This document shows positions 1-8,317 of a stretch of 64,000 nt of DNA, in pieces. Within the stretch, counting starts at the first letter, position 1. Every line of letters begins with the position of its first letter. The DNA is from Roseateles_B sp041906185 (lineage in GTDB: Bacteria > Pseudomonadota > Gammaproteobacteria > Burkholderiales > Burkholderiaceae_C), in contig JAYRJQ010000011.1 of the NCBI GenBank assembly GCA_041906185.1, positions 1 to 64,000 on the forward strand, in the 5' to 3' direction. Below the pieces are notes generated by a model. That model did no database searches and had not been told where the DNA came from. It saw only the letters and a list, made by a program, of their open reading frames with translations. The position numbers and the translations under genes were made by a program.

Positions 1-1
1 G

Positions 2-820
2 CGCCCCACGTCGATCGCGACGGCGGTCGCGCCCGCCCCCGAGGCGGCCCTGCCCGAGCCTGTGCCGCCTGCACCCGCAGCCGACACCCCGCCGGCGGTC
101 CCGGCGCCGGACCCGGCGACAGACCCTGCGCCTACCGCCGACGCCACCCCGGCCGTCGGCGCCCAGGACCTCGCCGCCGTCCCGCCGCTGGGCGAGGGCG
201 CCTGGCGCTACCGCCTGCGCCAGGCCGGCGAGGAAGGCGTGGCCGTGCTGCGCTGGCAGTCGCGGCCGCAGGGCTACGAACTGACGCTGCGCCGCCGCCT
301 GCCCAGCCGCCCGCTGCCGGGCTGGCGCAGCGAGGGCGGCCGGGACGCCCTGGGCCTTGCGCCCCAGCGCTTCGCCGTGCTGCGCGGCCCGCGCGAGGTG
401 CAGGCGCTCAACTTCCGGCGCGACCAGGGCCTGATCAGCTATTCCGCCCACACGGAGCTGCAGCCGCTGGCGCCCGCGACGCAGGACCGCCTCTCCTGGT
501 GGCTGCAGCTGCCGGCGCTGCTGCAGGCCTGGCAGGCCCAGCGCGGCACGCCGCTGACCGGGCAGCGCTTCGAGATCCCCGTCGCGCTGATCCGCGGCGG
601 CCTGCACCGCTGGCAGTTCGACGTGCTCGGGCAGGAGGCGGGGCTGTGGCACCTGCAGCGCGGGGCGCTCGGGCCCTTCGATGCCCGGCTCGATGTCTGG
701 CTGGACCCGGCGCGCCAGTACCTGCCCGTGCGCCTGCACCAGCAGATCGGCGACGAGGAAGGCTGGGAGATGGAGCTGCAGGACGAGCTCGCCGGCCCGG
801 AAGGCGCCGCGGCCGCGTGA
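2..820 (+). CDS. DUF3108 domain-containing protein, 5' truncated by window edge
   Basis: The frame is open from the first bases of the window, so the true start lies upstream; a GTG at 62 is only an internal candidate. About 60 residues of Pro/Ala-rich linker precede a compact beta-rich domain that begins near the codons for GEGAWRYRLRQ and runs to the C-terminus, typical of DUF3108 proteins of betaproteobacteria. Family members are usually envelope-associated; no biochemical role is established. The low-complexity linker suggests an N-terminal signal or membrane anchor outside the window. Family call is from overall sequence pattern, not a search. Confidence 0.7.
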   Translation, partial: RPTSIATAVAPAPEAALPEPVPPAPAADTPPAVPAPDPATDPAPTADATPAVGAQDLAAVPPLGEGAWRYRLRQAGEEGVAVLRWQSRPQGYELTLRRRLPSRPLPGWRSEGGRDALGLAPQRFAVLRGPREVQALNFRRDQGLISYSAHTELQPLAPATQDRLSWWLQLPALLQAWQAQRGTPLTGQRFEIPVALIRGGLHRWQFDVLGQEAGLWHLQRGALGPFDARLDVWLDPARQYLPVRLHQQIGDEEGWEMELQDELAGPEGAAAA

Positions 821-914
821 CTTGTGACGCGCCTGCCACAAATAAAAGACCCCCCAGCCGCCGATCAGCCAGGCTTTCTGCCACTATTTGATCGCGGTCG
901 AGGCCGTTAGCGGG

Positions 915-934
915 CCGGTTCCTCTTGAAACCGG
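915..934 (+). other. Small hairpin in the leader of the DUF3567 gene
   Basis: CCGGTT at 915-920 and AACCGG at 929-934 form a 6-bp stem with an 8-nt loop, about 37 nt before the DUF3567 start. It may be a leader structure or only local folding. Confidence 0.3.
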
Positions 935-971
935 TCCTGCCGACCGCAGTTGCTGGTCACAGGAGTCCCTC

Positions 972-1253
972 ATGCACATGCTCTACAACTCCCCCAGTTT
1001 CATCGTGGTCCAGTTCGACGTCCCCGTCGAGCAGCTGCGCCGTGACGGCCGTGATCTCCCCGCCCTGCAGCGCGGCGGCTTCGAGATCGTCGACAAGTTC
1101 TCCCGCAAGGAGATCTTCATCGAAGGCGCGCTGGCCCAGCAGTTCCAGGAAGGCGTCGAGGCGCTGATCGAGCAGGAGCCCAGCGAGGAAGAGCTGGACG
1201 ACTTCATCGAGCGCTACGCCAACATGGGCCAGCAGCCCGTCGTCATGCACTGA
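972..1253 (+). CDS. DUF3567 family small protein
   Basis: A 93-residue acidic protein starting MHMLYNSPSF. The start at 972 is chosen because AGGAG lies just upstream (962-966) and the recognisable domain begins there; the frame extends further upstream but without a ribosome site. The sequence matches the small conserved proteins (DUF3567, also called BTH_I0359 family) found throughout Burkholderiales. The C-terminal third is very Glu/Asp-rich. No signal peptide or membrane segment is visible, so it is probably cytoplasmic. Function is unknown. Confidence 0.8.
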   Translation: MHMLYNSPSFIVVQFDVPVEQLRRDGRDLPALQRGGFEIVDKFSRKEIFIEGALAQQFQEGVEALIEQEPSEEELDDFIERYANMGQQPVVMH

Positions 1254-1260
1254 AGTCTTG

Positions 1261-1306
1261 CACTGAAGTCGTTCAGTGAACCAAGGGGCGGGCGCCCTGC
1301 CCGCCC
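1261..1306 (+). terminator. Double hairpin after the DUF3567 gene
   Basis: Two adjacent dyads follow the stop codon. CACTGAA (1261-1267) pairs with TTCAGTG (1272-1278) over a GTCG loop, and GGGCGGGC (1286-1293) pairs with GCCCGCCC (1299-1306) over GCCCT. No clear T-run follows, so termination efficiency is uncertain. The first hairpin sits in a short direct duplication (TGCACTGAAGTC occurs twice from about 1249). Confidence 0.5.
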
Positions 1307-1633
1307 GTGCCGGACTCCCGCGACACACCTCGGCATTCCCCGTCGTTCCCCGACATTTCCGCCGCCCCTGCCCACGGGCGCTTTCGGCCCGTCCGCTCTG
1401 CGCCCACGTCGCCGCCGCCTTCCTCACCTCCTCCGCGGATCAGCCTCCCTCGCCGGGCCCGACGAGGCGCCGCCTGTGCGTCCCCACGCGCACGCCCCGC
1501 CCGCATTTCGCGTGAGAGTTCACGAAACCTGCCCCCGGACGGGACTTGTCCTGACGCCCTCCCTGCGCCAAGATGGGTCGCACGCCGGGCCTGACAGCCC
1601 GGCGTTGCATTCACCCTCTGCAAGGAGCGGCCC
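1307..1633 (+). other. Non-coding leader region upstream of the AAA ATPase
   Basis: About 330 nt of pyrimidine-rich sequence without a convincing gene. Near its 3' end CGCCGGGC (1583-1590) pairs with GCCCGGCG (1597-1604) over CTGACA, an 8-bp hairpin about 30 nt before the ATPase start. AAGGAG lies immediately upstream of that start. The hairpin may be a leader structure controlling the ATPase gene. No clear -35/-10 pair was found. Confidence 0.4.
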
Positions 1634-3931
1634 ATGGTGAAACGTCTGGTTGAAGCGCGCGTCCTGGCCTCGCCCGGCCTCAAGGACGCGCCCGTCATGG
1701 ACCGCATGTGCTCGCACTTCGTGCTCACGCTGACGGTCAAGCACGCCAACCGCTTCAACCTGCGCCGGGACTTCAACGGCCTGCTCTCCTTCACCGGCCG
1801 CCACCTGGTCTGGCCCCAGCGCGTGCTGACCCGGCTGCGCGCCTACCTCGCCCAGCGCTGCGCCCACAACGAGCTGTGGGCCGGCCACACTGCGCTCGAC
1901 GACACCCGCTTCCTCGAGCGCCACGGCGTCTGGAGCGGCCCCTTCGCCGAGGGCACGCTCTTCTTCTACCTGGACGAATACATCAAGGACTCGCCCAAGG
2001 ACATGATGGCCCTGCTCGCCAGCACCTGCGAGCACCTGGACCGCCAGCTCAAGCGCGAGTCCGCCCTCGTCGAGAAGAACATCGACGCGCTGGGCCACCT
2101 GCTGCAGCTCAATCCGGCCGAGCGCGCCATCCTGCTCTACGGCACGCTCGCCCGCTACCAGCGCGAGCTGCGCGGCGCGCTGGTGGAGTTCAAGGTCAAC
2201 AACGCGCAGGAGGCCTTCGCCGCCATCGCCGCCGTGGCCGGCGTGGACGAGCGCGAGGTGGCCGAGGCGCTGCGCGCGGGCTCGCGCCTGGAGCGCATCG
2301 GCATGGTGGAGAACCTCATCTCCGAGCACAACATCACCGACCTGGCCGACCTCATGAAGGTCAGCGACCAGCTCCCGCCGGTGCTGATGCGCGAGTACCG
2401 CGACCCCAACGACCTCATGGCCGTCTTCACGCGGCCCGCCACCCGCAGCGAGCTCTCGCCGCAGGACTTCCAGTTCGTCGCCGAGGACCTCGAGCTCCTC
2501 GGCCAGCTGCTGCGCCACGCCGTGGCGCGCCACCAGGCGGGCGTCAACGTGCTGCTCTACGGCCCGCCGGGCACCGGCAAGACGGAGCTCGCCAAGGTGG
2601 CGGCACAGGCCGCGGGGCTGGATCTCTATGAGGTCGAATACGCGGACCGCGACGGCAACTCGCTCTCCGGCCGCGACCGCTACCGCTCGCTCCAGATCAG
2701 CCAGGTCTTCCTCAAGGCCAGCAGCAATGTGGCGCTGCTCTTCGACGAGGTCGAGGACGTCTTCCCGCCGCTGTCGGGGGATGCCGTGCAGCTCATGGCC
2801 CGCCTGGATTCCGCGCTGGACATGCCCAGCGGCAACTCGGTCAGCGGCAAGGCCTGGGTCAACCAGATCCTGGAGAGCAACCCGGTGCCGGTGATCTGGG
2901 TCACCAACCGCATCGAGCAGATCGACCCGGCCTTCCGCCGCCGCTTCCAGTACCACCTGGAGCTGAAGTCCCCGCCGCCCGGCGCCCGCCTGAGCCTCGT
3001 GCAGCGCGCCCTGGCCGACGTGCCCGTGACGGCCGAGTTCCGCGAGCGGTTGGCCGCCCGGCGCGGGCTCACGCCGGCCCAGATCCGCACCGCCGTGCGC
3101 TTCGCGCAGCTGACCTGCGCGCAGCCCGACGCCGCGAACTACGAGCGCCTGATCGACCGCCAGCTGCTCAACGCCGACCGCGCGCTGGGCCACCAGGCCC
3201 AGGAGCGCGAGGAGCGCCGGCGCGTGACCCAGTACGAGCTGGACCTGCTGAACTGCGAGTCCCGCTACGACGTCGCGCGCATCGTCCAGGCCCTGCGCAA
3301 GCGGGGGCACGGCAACCTGTGCTTCTACGGCCCGCCCGGCACGGGCAAGACCGCGCTGGCCGAGCACATCGCCGAGCAGCTCGGCCGGCCGCTGATGGTG
3401 CGCCAGGCGAGCGACCTCGCCAGCAAGTTCGTCGGTGAGACCGAGCAGAACATGGCCCGCATGTTCGAGTCCGCCGCACAGGAAGGCGCCGTGCTGCTGC
3501 TCGACGAGGCCGACAGCTTCCTGCGCAGCCGCCGCATGGCCGAGCGCCAGTACGAGGTCAGCGAGGTCAACGAGATGCTGGCCGGCATGGAGCGCTTCCC
3601 GGGCATCTTCATCTGCACGACCAATCTCTTCGAGGACCTGGACGAGGCCGCGCTGCGGCGCTTCGCGTTCAAGATCCGCTTCAAGCCGCTGCGGGCCGAG
3701 CAGCGCTGGCTGATGTTCGAGCGCGAGGCCGGCGCCGCGCCCACCGCCGAGCAGCGCGAGCGGCTGGCCCGCCTGGACTGCCTCACCGCCGGGGACTTCG
3801 CCGCCGTGCGCCAGCAGGGTGAGATCCTGGGCGAGTCCCCTGACGCCGAGGAATTCCTCGAGCAGCTGGAGGCCGAGCACCGGGTCAAGCCCGAGGTGCG
3901 GCAGCAGCGGAGCATCGGCTTCCGGCACTGA
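1634..3931 (+). CDS. Tandem AAA-domain ATPase
   Basis: A 765-residue cytoplasmic protein with a unique N-terminal region of about 280 residues followed by two AAA modules. Module 1 has Walker A GPPGTGKTE near residue 310, Walker B LLFDEVED and an arginine-finger stretch FRRRFQ. Module 2 has Walker A GPPGTGKTA near residue 566, Walker B LLLDEADS and an ALRRF finger region. Both modules look catalytically intact. The second resembles classic AAA remodelling enzymes (SKFVGETEQN substrate-loop region). The start at 1634 has AAGGAG upstream. It stands alone on its transcript, so the client is unknown. A protein-remodelling or unfolding role is inferred from the fold only. Confidence 0.85.
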   Translation: MVKRLVEARVLASPGLKDAPVMDRMCSHFVLTLTVKHANRFNLRRDFNGLLSFTGRHLVWPQRVLTRLRAYLAQRCAHNELWAGHTALDDTRFLERHGVWSGPFAEGTLFFYLDEYIKDSPKDMMALLASTCEHLDRQLKRESALVEKNIDALGHLLQLNPAERAILLYGTLARYQRELRGALVEFKVNNAQEAFAAIAAVAGVDEREVAEALRAGSRLERIGMVENLISEHNITDLADLMKVSDQLPPVLMREYRDPNDLMAVFTRPATRSELSPQDFQFVAEDLELLGQLLRHAVARHQAGVNVLLYGPPGTGKTELAKVAAQAAGLDLYEVEYADRDGNSLSGRDRYRSLQISQVFLKASSNVALLFDEVEDVFPPLSGDAVQLMARLDSALDMPSGNSVSGKAWVNQILESNPVPVIWVTNRIEQIDPAFRRRFQYHLELKSPPPGARLSLVQRALADVPVTAEFRERLAARRGLTPAQIRTAVRFAQLTCAQPDAANYERLIDRQLLNADRALGHQAQEREERRRVTQYELDLLNCESRYDVARIVQALRKRGHGNLCFYGPPGTGKTALAEHIAEQLGRPLMVRQASDLASKFVGETEQNMARMFESAAQEGAVLLLDEADSFLRSRRMAERQYEVSEVNEMLAGMERFPGIFICTTNLFEDLDEAALRRFAFKIRFKPLRAEQRWLMFEREAGAAPTAEQRERLARLDCLTAGDFAAVRQQGEILGESPDAEEFLEQLEAEHRVKPEVRQQRSIGFRH

Positions 3932-4004
3932 GGCCCGCCGGCCCTCGCACACCGTGCCGCCCGGCTGGTGTGCAAGGCGGTGGCGATGGCGTAGCCTCCT
4001 GCCC

Positions 4005-4376
4005 ATGCTGCTGACCCTTGCCGCCCTGCTGATCTTCCTCACCGGCCTGGCCCATTCCTGGCTGGGCGAGCGCTACCTGCTGCGCCGCCTCTTCCGGCGC
4101 GACCAGCTGCCCGCCGTGCTGGGCAGCACGGCCTTCACCGCCGGCACGCTGCGCTTCGTCTGGCACCTGCTGACGGTGGTGTGGTGGGGCCTGGCCGCGC
4201 TGGTGATGCTGGCGCTGCAGGGACCGCTGGACGGTCGCACGGTGCTGCAGGTGCTCGGTGGCATCGCGGCGGTGTCGGCCGTGTTCCCGCTGGTCTTCAC
4301 GCGGGGGCGGCACCTGTCCTGGCTGGCCTTCCTCGCCATCGCGGCACTGCTGTGGCTGGGCGCCGGGCCGGGGTGA
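4005..4376 (+). CDS. Small integral membrane protein
   Basis: A 123-residue hydrophobic protein with about four predicted membrane helices and an Arg-rich loop (RYLLRRLFRRD) after the first. No family recognised. No Shine-Dalgarno precedes the ATG; a TAGCCT hexamer at 3992-3997 ends 7 nt before it, consistent with a leaderless transcript. It is 73 nt after the ATPase stop. Confidence 0.65.
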   Translation: MLLTLAALLIFLTGLAHSWLGERYLLRRLFRRDQLPAVLGSTAFTAGTLRFVWHLLTVVWWGLAALVMLALQGPLDGRTVLQVLGGIAAVSAVFPLVFTRGRHLSWLAFLAIAALLWLGAGPG

Positions 4377-4403
4377 CGGGCGCGACACCCGCCCCCGCTC
4401 GGC

Positions 4404-4868
4404 TCAGGGCGCCCGCGGCGGCGGCACCGGTGTCGTCTGCGAGGAGGTCAGCTGCCAGCGCCCCTCCACCCAGCTCGCCGACAGCGCCTGGGTCATGCGC
4501 AGCCGGCGAGGCCCGCTGCCCATCTCCAGCGTCTGCGTGATGACGGCCGTGCTGCCGGTGAGGCGCACGGCCTGCTCGATCACCTGGTGGGGCGGCGCGG
4601 CGGTCTTGCGGTCGGCCGCGTAGAAGCCGAGGACCGCCTCGCGCGCATCCACCTCGCCCTTGGGCGAGACCTCCACGAACTGCGGCGCCGTCACGCGGGC
4701 CAGCGTGGCCGGGTCGAAGGTGAACTGGGCCTCCACATAGCGCCGGGCCAGGGCCTGGAGCTCCGCCACCTGCGCCGCCGGCGGCCCCGGCACGCTGGCG
4801 CAGGCCGTGAGGAAGCTGGCGGCCAGCAGCAGCGCGGGGAGCGCACAAGACAGGGGCTTGGAGGGCAT
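4404..4868 (-). CDS. Lipoprotein with NTF2-like (DUF4440-type) domain
   Basis: A 154-residue protein with a signal peptide ending in the lipobox LTAC at about residues 19-22, predicting lipid attachment in the periplasm. The mature part reads like an NTF2-like fold: an LARRYVEAQ helix, a FDPATLARV stretch and a terminal curved sheet (WVEGRWQLTSSQT). The start is chosen at 4868 because GGAG lies about 8 nt upstream and because the lipobox then falls at normal distance; the open frame extends further. Such domains occur in enzymes and as ligand-binding units; substrate unknown. Confidence 0.65.
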   Translation of the reverse strand: MPSKPLSCALPALLLAASFLTACASVPGPPAAQVAELQALARRYVEAQFTFDPATLARVTAPQFVEVSPKGEVDAREAVLGFYAADRKTAAPPHQVIEQAVRLTGSTAVITQTLEMGSGPRRLRMTQALSASWVEGRWQLTSSQTTPVPPPRAP

Positions 4869-4982
4869 GGATGAGCTCCGAACGGGCGGGAAGGCCAGCA
4901 TACTCACGGCCCCGGCGTCGCCGCCCGTGCTGACGGTCATCCCCGCACGGCCCTTCCCTAGCCATCCCACCGAGCTTGCGCC

Positions 4983-5324
4983 ATGTACACCGCCACCTTC
5001 ACCTTCGCCAAGGGCGACTGGGACGCCGAGTTCCACGCCCTGGACGCCACGATCGCCGCCGCCGCGCGGGCCCTGCCGGGCTATCTGGGCGAGGAGAGCT
5101 GGGAAGACCCCGCTCGGGGCCAGATCTGCAACGTCTACTACTGGGAAAGCCTCGAGGCGCTGCAGGCCCTCATGCAGCACCCCGACCACCAGGCGGCCAA
5201 GCGGCAGCAGGCGCGCTGGCTCAAGGGCTACCAGGTGCAGGTGGCGCAGGTGCTGCGGACCTATGGCGACGGGCAGCTCCCCTGCCCGTGGGGCCCCGCG
5301 CCTGCCGCGACGCCCGCCCCCTGA
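4983..5324 (+). CDS. Antibiotic biosynthesis monooxygenase (ABM) domain protein
   Basis: A 113-residue protein with the dimeric ferredoxin-like pattern of ABM proteins: an N-terminal MYTATFTFAKG strand, an LPGYLGEESWED stretch, a VYYWESLEALQALMQHPDHQAAK helix typical of heme-degrading/ABM families, and a final strand. The C-terminus ends in a short Pro/Ala tail. Reaction and substrate are not evident. No signal peptide, so probably cytoplasmic. Confidence 0.7.
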   Translation: MYTATFTFAKGDWDAEFHALDATIAAAARALPGYLGEESWEDPARGQICNVYYWESLEALQALMQHPDHQAAKRQQARWLKGYQVQVAQVLRTYGDGQLPCPWGPAPAATPAP

Positions 5325-5410
5325 ACGCCCACCCGTCGCCCTGACACAATGCGCCCGAGTCGCCGCGCTTGAACGGCGGCGCAAGTGCTCGAGCGAGCAA
5401 GGAGGGTGGC

Positions 5411-8317
5411 ATGCGTGTGCTGGGACCTGTGCTGGGCCTGTTCGTGGCCTGGATCCTGGGGGACTGGTTCGGTTGGCGTGAGGGCGGCTTCGTGGCCCTG
5501 GGCGCCGTGATGGGCGGCATCGCCTTCCATCTGCATCGACGCGTGAGCGACCTTCAGGCGCAGGTGAGCGCCATGCAGCAGCAACTCGCGACGCTGGGCC
5601 GCGCCCCCGGCGCGAAGGACGCCAGCGTCATGCCAGCGAACGCGGCGGCGAACGCGGCGACGCAAGCCGCGTCGATGGCGCCGGTCCTGCCGCCGGCAGC
5701 GCCTGCCTCGCCTGCCGCCCCCGTCGGCACCAGCCCCCCGGCGCCGATTGCGACGCCAGTGCCGCCCGCCCCGACCGTCCCGATCGCCCCGGTCTACCAG
5801 GCCCCGGCCCCCATCGAGCGCCTCGCCATGCCGCCGGCGCGCCCGGCGAATCCCGCCCCTGCGAGCGCGCTGGAGCCCGACGAGCGCAGCCTCGACGTCG
5901 TCAGCAGCCTCGGCGCCAGCGTGCTGGCGTGGTTCCGCGGCGGCAACACCATCGTGCGCGTCGGCGTGCTGGTGCTGCTGGTGGGCGTGGGCCTGCTGCT
6001 GCGCTACGCCGCCGAGCATGCCGTGATCCCGCTGGCCTGGCGCCTCGCCGGCAGCGCGCTGGGTGGTCTCGCGCTGACCGCCGTGGGCCTGCGACTCACA
6101 CCCCAGCGGCGCGGCTACGGCCTGAGCCTGCAGGGCGCGGGCGTGGGCATCGCCTACATGACGCTGTTCGCGGCCTTCCGCCTGTACGGGCTGATGCCCT
6201 CGGGCCTGAGCTTCGGGCTGATGGCCCTGCTGTGCGCGGCGATCACTGCCCTGGCGCTCAAGCAGGATGCGCTGCCGCTGGCCGCGCTGGGTTTCGGCGG
6301 CGCCTTCCTCGCGCCGGTACTCGTGTCGACCGGCCAGGGCAGCCACGTGGCGCTGCTGAGCTATTACCTGCTGCTGAATCTGAGCATCGCGGCCATCGCC
6401 CGGCGCAAGCCCTGGAAGCTGCTGCACCTGGAGGGCTTCCTCTTCACGCTGGGCATCGGCTCGGCCTGGGGCTTCAAGGCCTATGAGCCCGCGCTCTTCG
6501 CCAGCACCGAGCCCTTCCTCATCGCGCACTTCCTGCTCTACCTCTACATCGGTGTGCAGTACACGCTGCACCTGATCGAGCGCAGCACGCCCGAGCAGCG
6601 CCTGCCGGTGGTCGACGGCGGTCTGTTCTTCGGCACGCCCATCGCCGCCTTCGGCCTGCAGGCCGCCCTGCTGCAGCACCGGCCGCTGGCGCTGGCCTTC
6701 AGCGCGGCGGTGATGTCGGGGATCTATCTGCTGCTGGGCCGTGCGCTGCTGCGCCGCGCCGGCAGCCGCGTGCTGCTGCTCGTGGAGAGCATGCTGGCGA
6801 TGGGGCTGATCTTCTTCGCCCTCGTGACGCCGCTGGCGCTGGACGCCCGCTGGACCAGCGCCGCCTGGGCCGTGCAGGGCGCCGGCATGCTGTGGATCGC
6901 GCTGCGCCAGCAGCGCACCTGGGCGGCCGTGATGGGTCTGCTGCTGCAGGTGCTGGCCTGCCTGGCCTACTGGGGCGGGGCTGCGCACGAGGCGCCGGCC
7001 GCCGCGGGCGCCTGGCTGTTCCTCAACACCGCCTGGCTGGGCCTCCTGACGCTGGTGCTGGCGCTGCTCTTCAGCAGCCACCAGCTGCAGCGCCTGCCGC
7101 GAGACGCCGGCATCGGCCGGACCTTCGCGGAGCCCGTGGTGTCCTGGATGCTGCTGGGCGCCGCGCTCGCGCAGCTGTGGCTGCCCGGCATCGAGGAGCT
7201 CCGGCAATGGGACCAGGCCCGCTACACCGAGCCGCTGCTGGCGGCCGGCTGGAGCGCACTCCTGGCGCTGGCCGGCGAGGCGCTGCGGCGCCGGCTGCGC
7301 TGGCCGGCCCTGGCGCTCGCGTCGCAGCTGCTCGTCGGCATCGGCCTGCTGCTCGGCGTGGCAGGCGTACTGATGGCACTGCTGCGTGTCGACCTGACCG
7401 TCGATCACCTGCTGCTGGGCCAGGGCGGTCTCGACACCGGCCTGCTGTGCCTGCTCGTGGCGGGCGTGCTGCTGCGCCGCCAGGACCGGGACGCCGCCGG
7501 GGCGCCGACGCCGCGGCCCGTCCGGGTCCTGCTGATCCTCGGGGCCTGGCACCTGCTGCTGCATCTGGCGGCGCTGCCCTATGCCCTCGTCATCGCCCAC
7601 ATCGGCCGGCACGAGGCCTGGACGCCGGCCGCGCTGGTCGTGTTGCCCACACTGCTCGCGCTGGCGATGCTGGGGCGGCGCCTCGCGGGGCGCTGGCCGC
7701 TGACGACGCAGGCGGCGCTGCTGCGCGCCGCCGTGCTGCGCCCCTGGCTGGCCGTGCTGATGCTGTGGAGTCTCGGCGCCAACCTGCTGGGTGACGGCCG
7801 CATGGACCCGCTGCCCTCGCTGCCGCTGCTCAATCCGCTGGACCTGGCCCATGGCCTCGTGCTGCTGTATGCGCTGCGCCTGAGCCGCAGCGAGCCCGGC
7901 GGCTCGCTGGGTCCGGCCTGGCGCCGCGGCGCCGCCGGGCTGGCCTTCTTCTGGCTCAACAGCCTGCTCGTGCGCACCCTGCACCAGTGGGCCGGCACGC
8001 CGCTGTGGGTGGACGGCGCGCTGGGCAACAGCCTTGTGCACACCAGCCTCAGCGTGCTGTGGACGCTCTCGGCGCTGGTCGCCATGGGCTGGGCCACGCG
8101 CCGCGCGCCCGCCCACCTCGCCCGGCCGGTCTGGATGCTCGGCGCCGCGCTGCTGGGCGTGGTCGTCGGCAAGCTGTTCCTCGTCGATCTGTCGATGCTG
8201 GGCAGCCTCCAACGCATCGCGAGCTTCCTCGTGGTGGGCGTGCTGATGCTGGTCATCGGCTACATCGCGCCGCTGCCGCCGGCCGCCGGCAGCCCCTCCG
8301 AAAAGGCCCCGTCATGA
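5411..8317 (+). CDS. DUF2339 family polytopic membrane protein
   Basis: A 968-residue inner-membrane protein. The first 40 residues hold a membrane helix, then a Pro/Ala-rich linker to about residue 155, then more than 20 hydrophobic segments to the end. The linker-plus-multi-helix layout and the motif region GGNTIVRVGVLVLLVGVGLLLRYA are typical of DUF2339 proteins. The start at 5411 has a strong AAGGAGGG site 7 nt upstream. The stop overlaps the next start (ATGA), so this gene and the DUF3999 gene are translationally coupled, a pairing seen in other proteobacteria. Function unknown; an envelope role is inferred. Confidence 0.85.
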   Translation: MRVLGPVLGLFVAWILGDWFGWREGGFVALGAVMGGIAFHLHRRVSDLQAQVSAMQQQLATLGRAPGAKDASVMPANAAANAATQAASMAPVLPPAAPASPAAPVGTSPPAPIATPVPPAPTVPIAPVYQAPAPIERLAMPPARPANPAPASALEPDERSLDVVSSLGASVLAWFRGGNTIVRVGVLVLLVGVGLLLRYAAEHAVIPLAWRLAGSALGGLALTAVGLRLTPQRRGYGLSLQGAGVGIAYMTLFAAFRLYGLMPSGLSFGLMALLCAAITALALKQDALPLAALGFGGAFLAPVLVSTGQGSHVALLSYYLLLNLSIAAIARRKPWKLLHLEGFLFTLGIGSAWGFKAYEPALFASTEPFLIAHFLLYLYIGVQYTLHLIERSTPEQRLPVVDGGLFFGTPIAAFGLQAALLQHRPLALAFSAAVMSGIYLLLGRALLRRAGSRVLLLVESMLAMGLIFFALVTPLALDARWTSAAWAVQGAGMLWIALRQQRTWAAVMGLLLQVLACLAYWGGAAHEAPAAAGAWLFLNTAWLGLLTLVLALLFSSHQLQRLPRDAGIGRTFAEPVVSWMLLGAALAQLWLPGIEELRQWDQARYTEPLLAAGWSALLALAGEALRRRLRWPALALASQLLVGIGLLLGVAGVLMALLRVDLTVDHLLLGQGGLDTGLLCLLVAGVLLRRQDRDAAGAPTPRPVRVLLILGAWHLLLHLAALPYALVIAHIGRHEAWTPAALVVLPTLLALAMLGRRLAGRWPLTTQAALLRAAVLRPWLAVLMLWSLGANLLGDGRMDPLPSLPLLNPLDLAHGLVLLYALRLSRSEPGGSLGPAWRRGAAGLAFFWLNSLLVRTLHQWAGTPLWVDGALGNSLVHTSLSVLWTLSALVAMGWATRRAPAHLARPVWMLGAALLGVVVGKLFLVDLSMLGSLQRIASFLVVGVLMLVIGYIAPLPPAAGSPSEKAPS

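Noticed and set aside
1520..4042. 840-codon open frame on the minus strand
   Set aside because: It is antisense to the AAA ATPase with both Walker motifs; high GC makes long antisense frames common.
5261..8212. 983-codon open frame on the minus strand
   Set aside because: Gln/Arg/His-rich composition and no ribosome site; it mirrors the DUF2339 gene.
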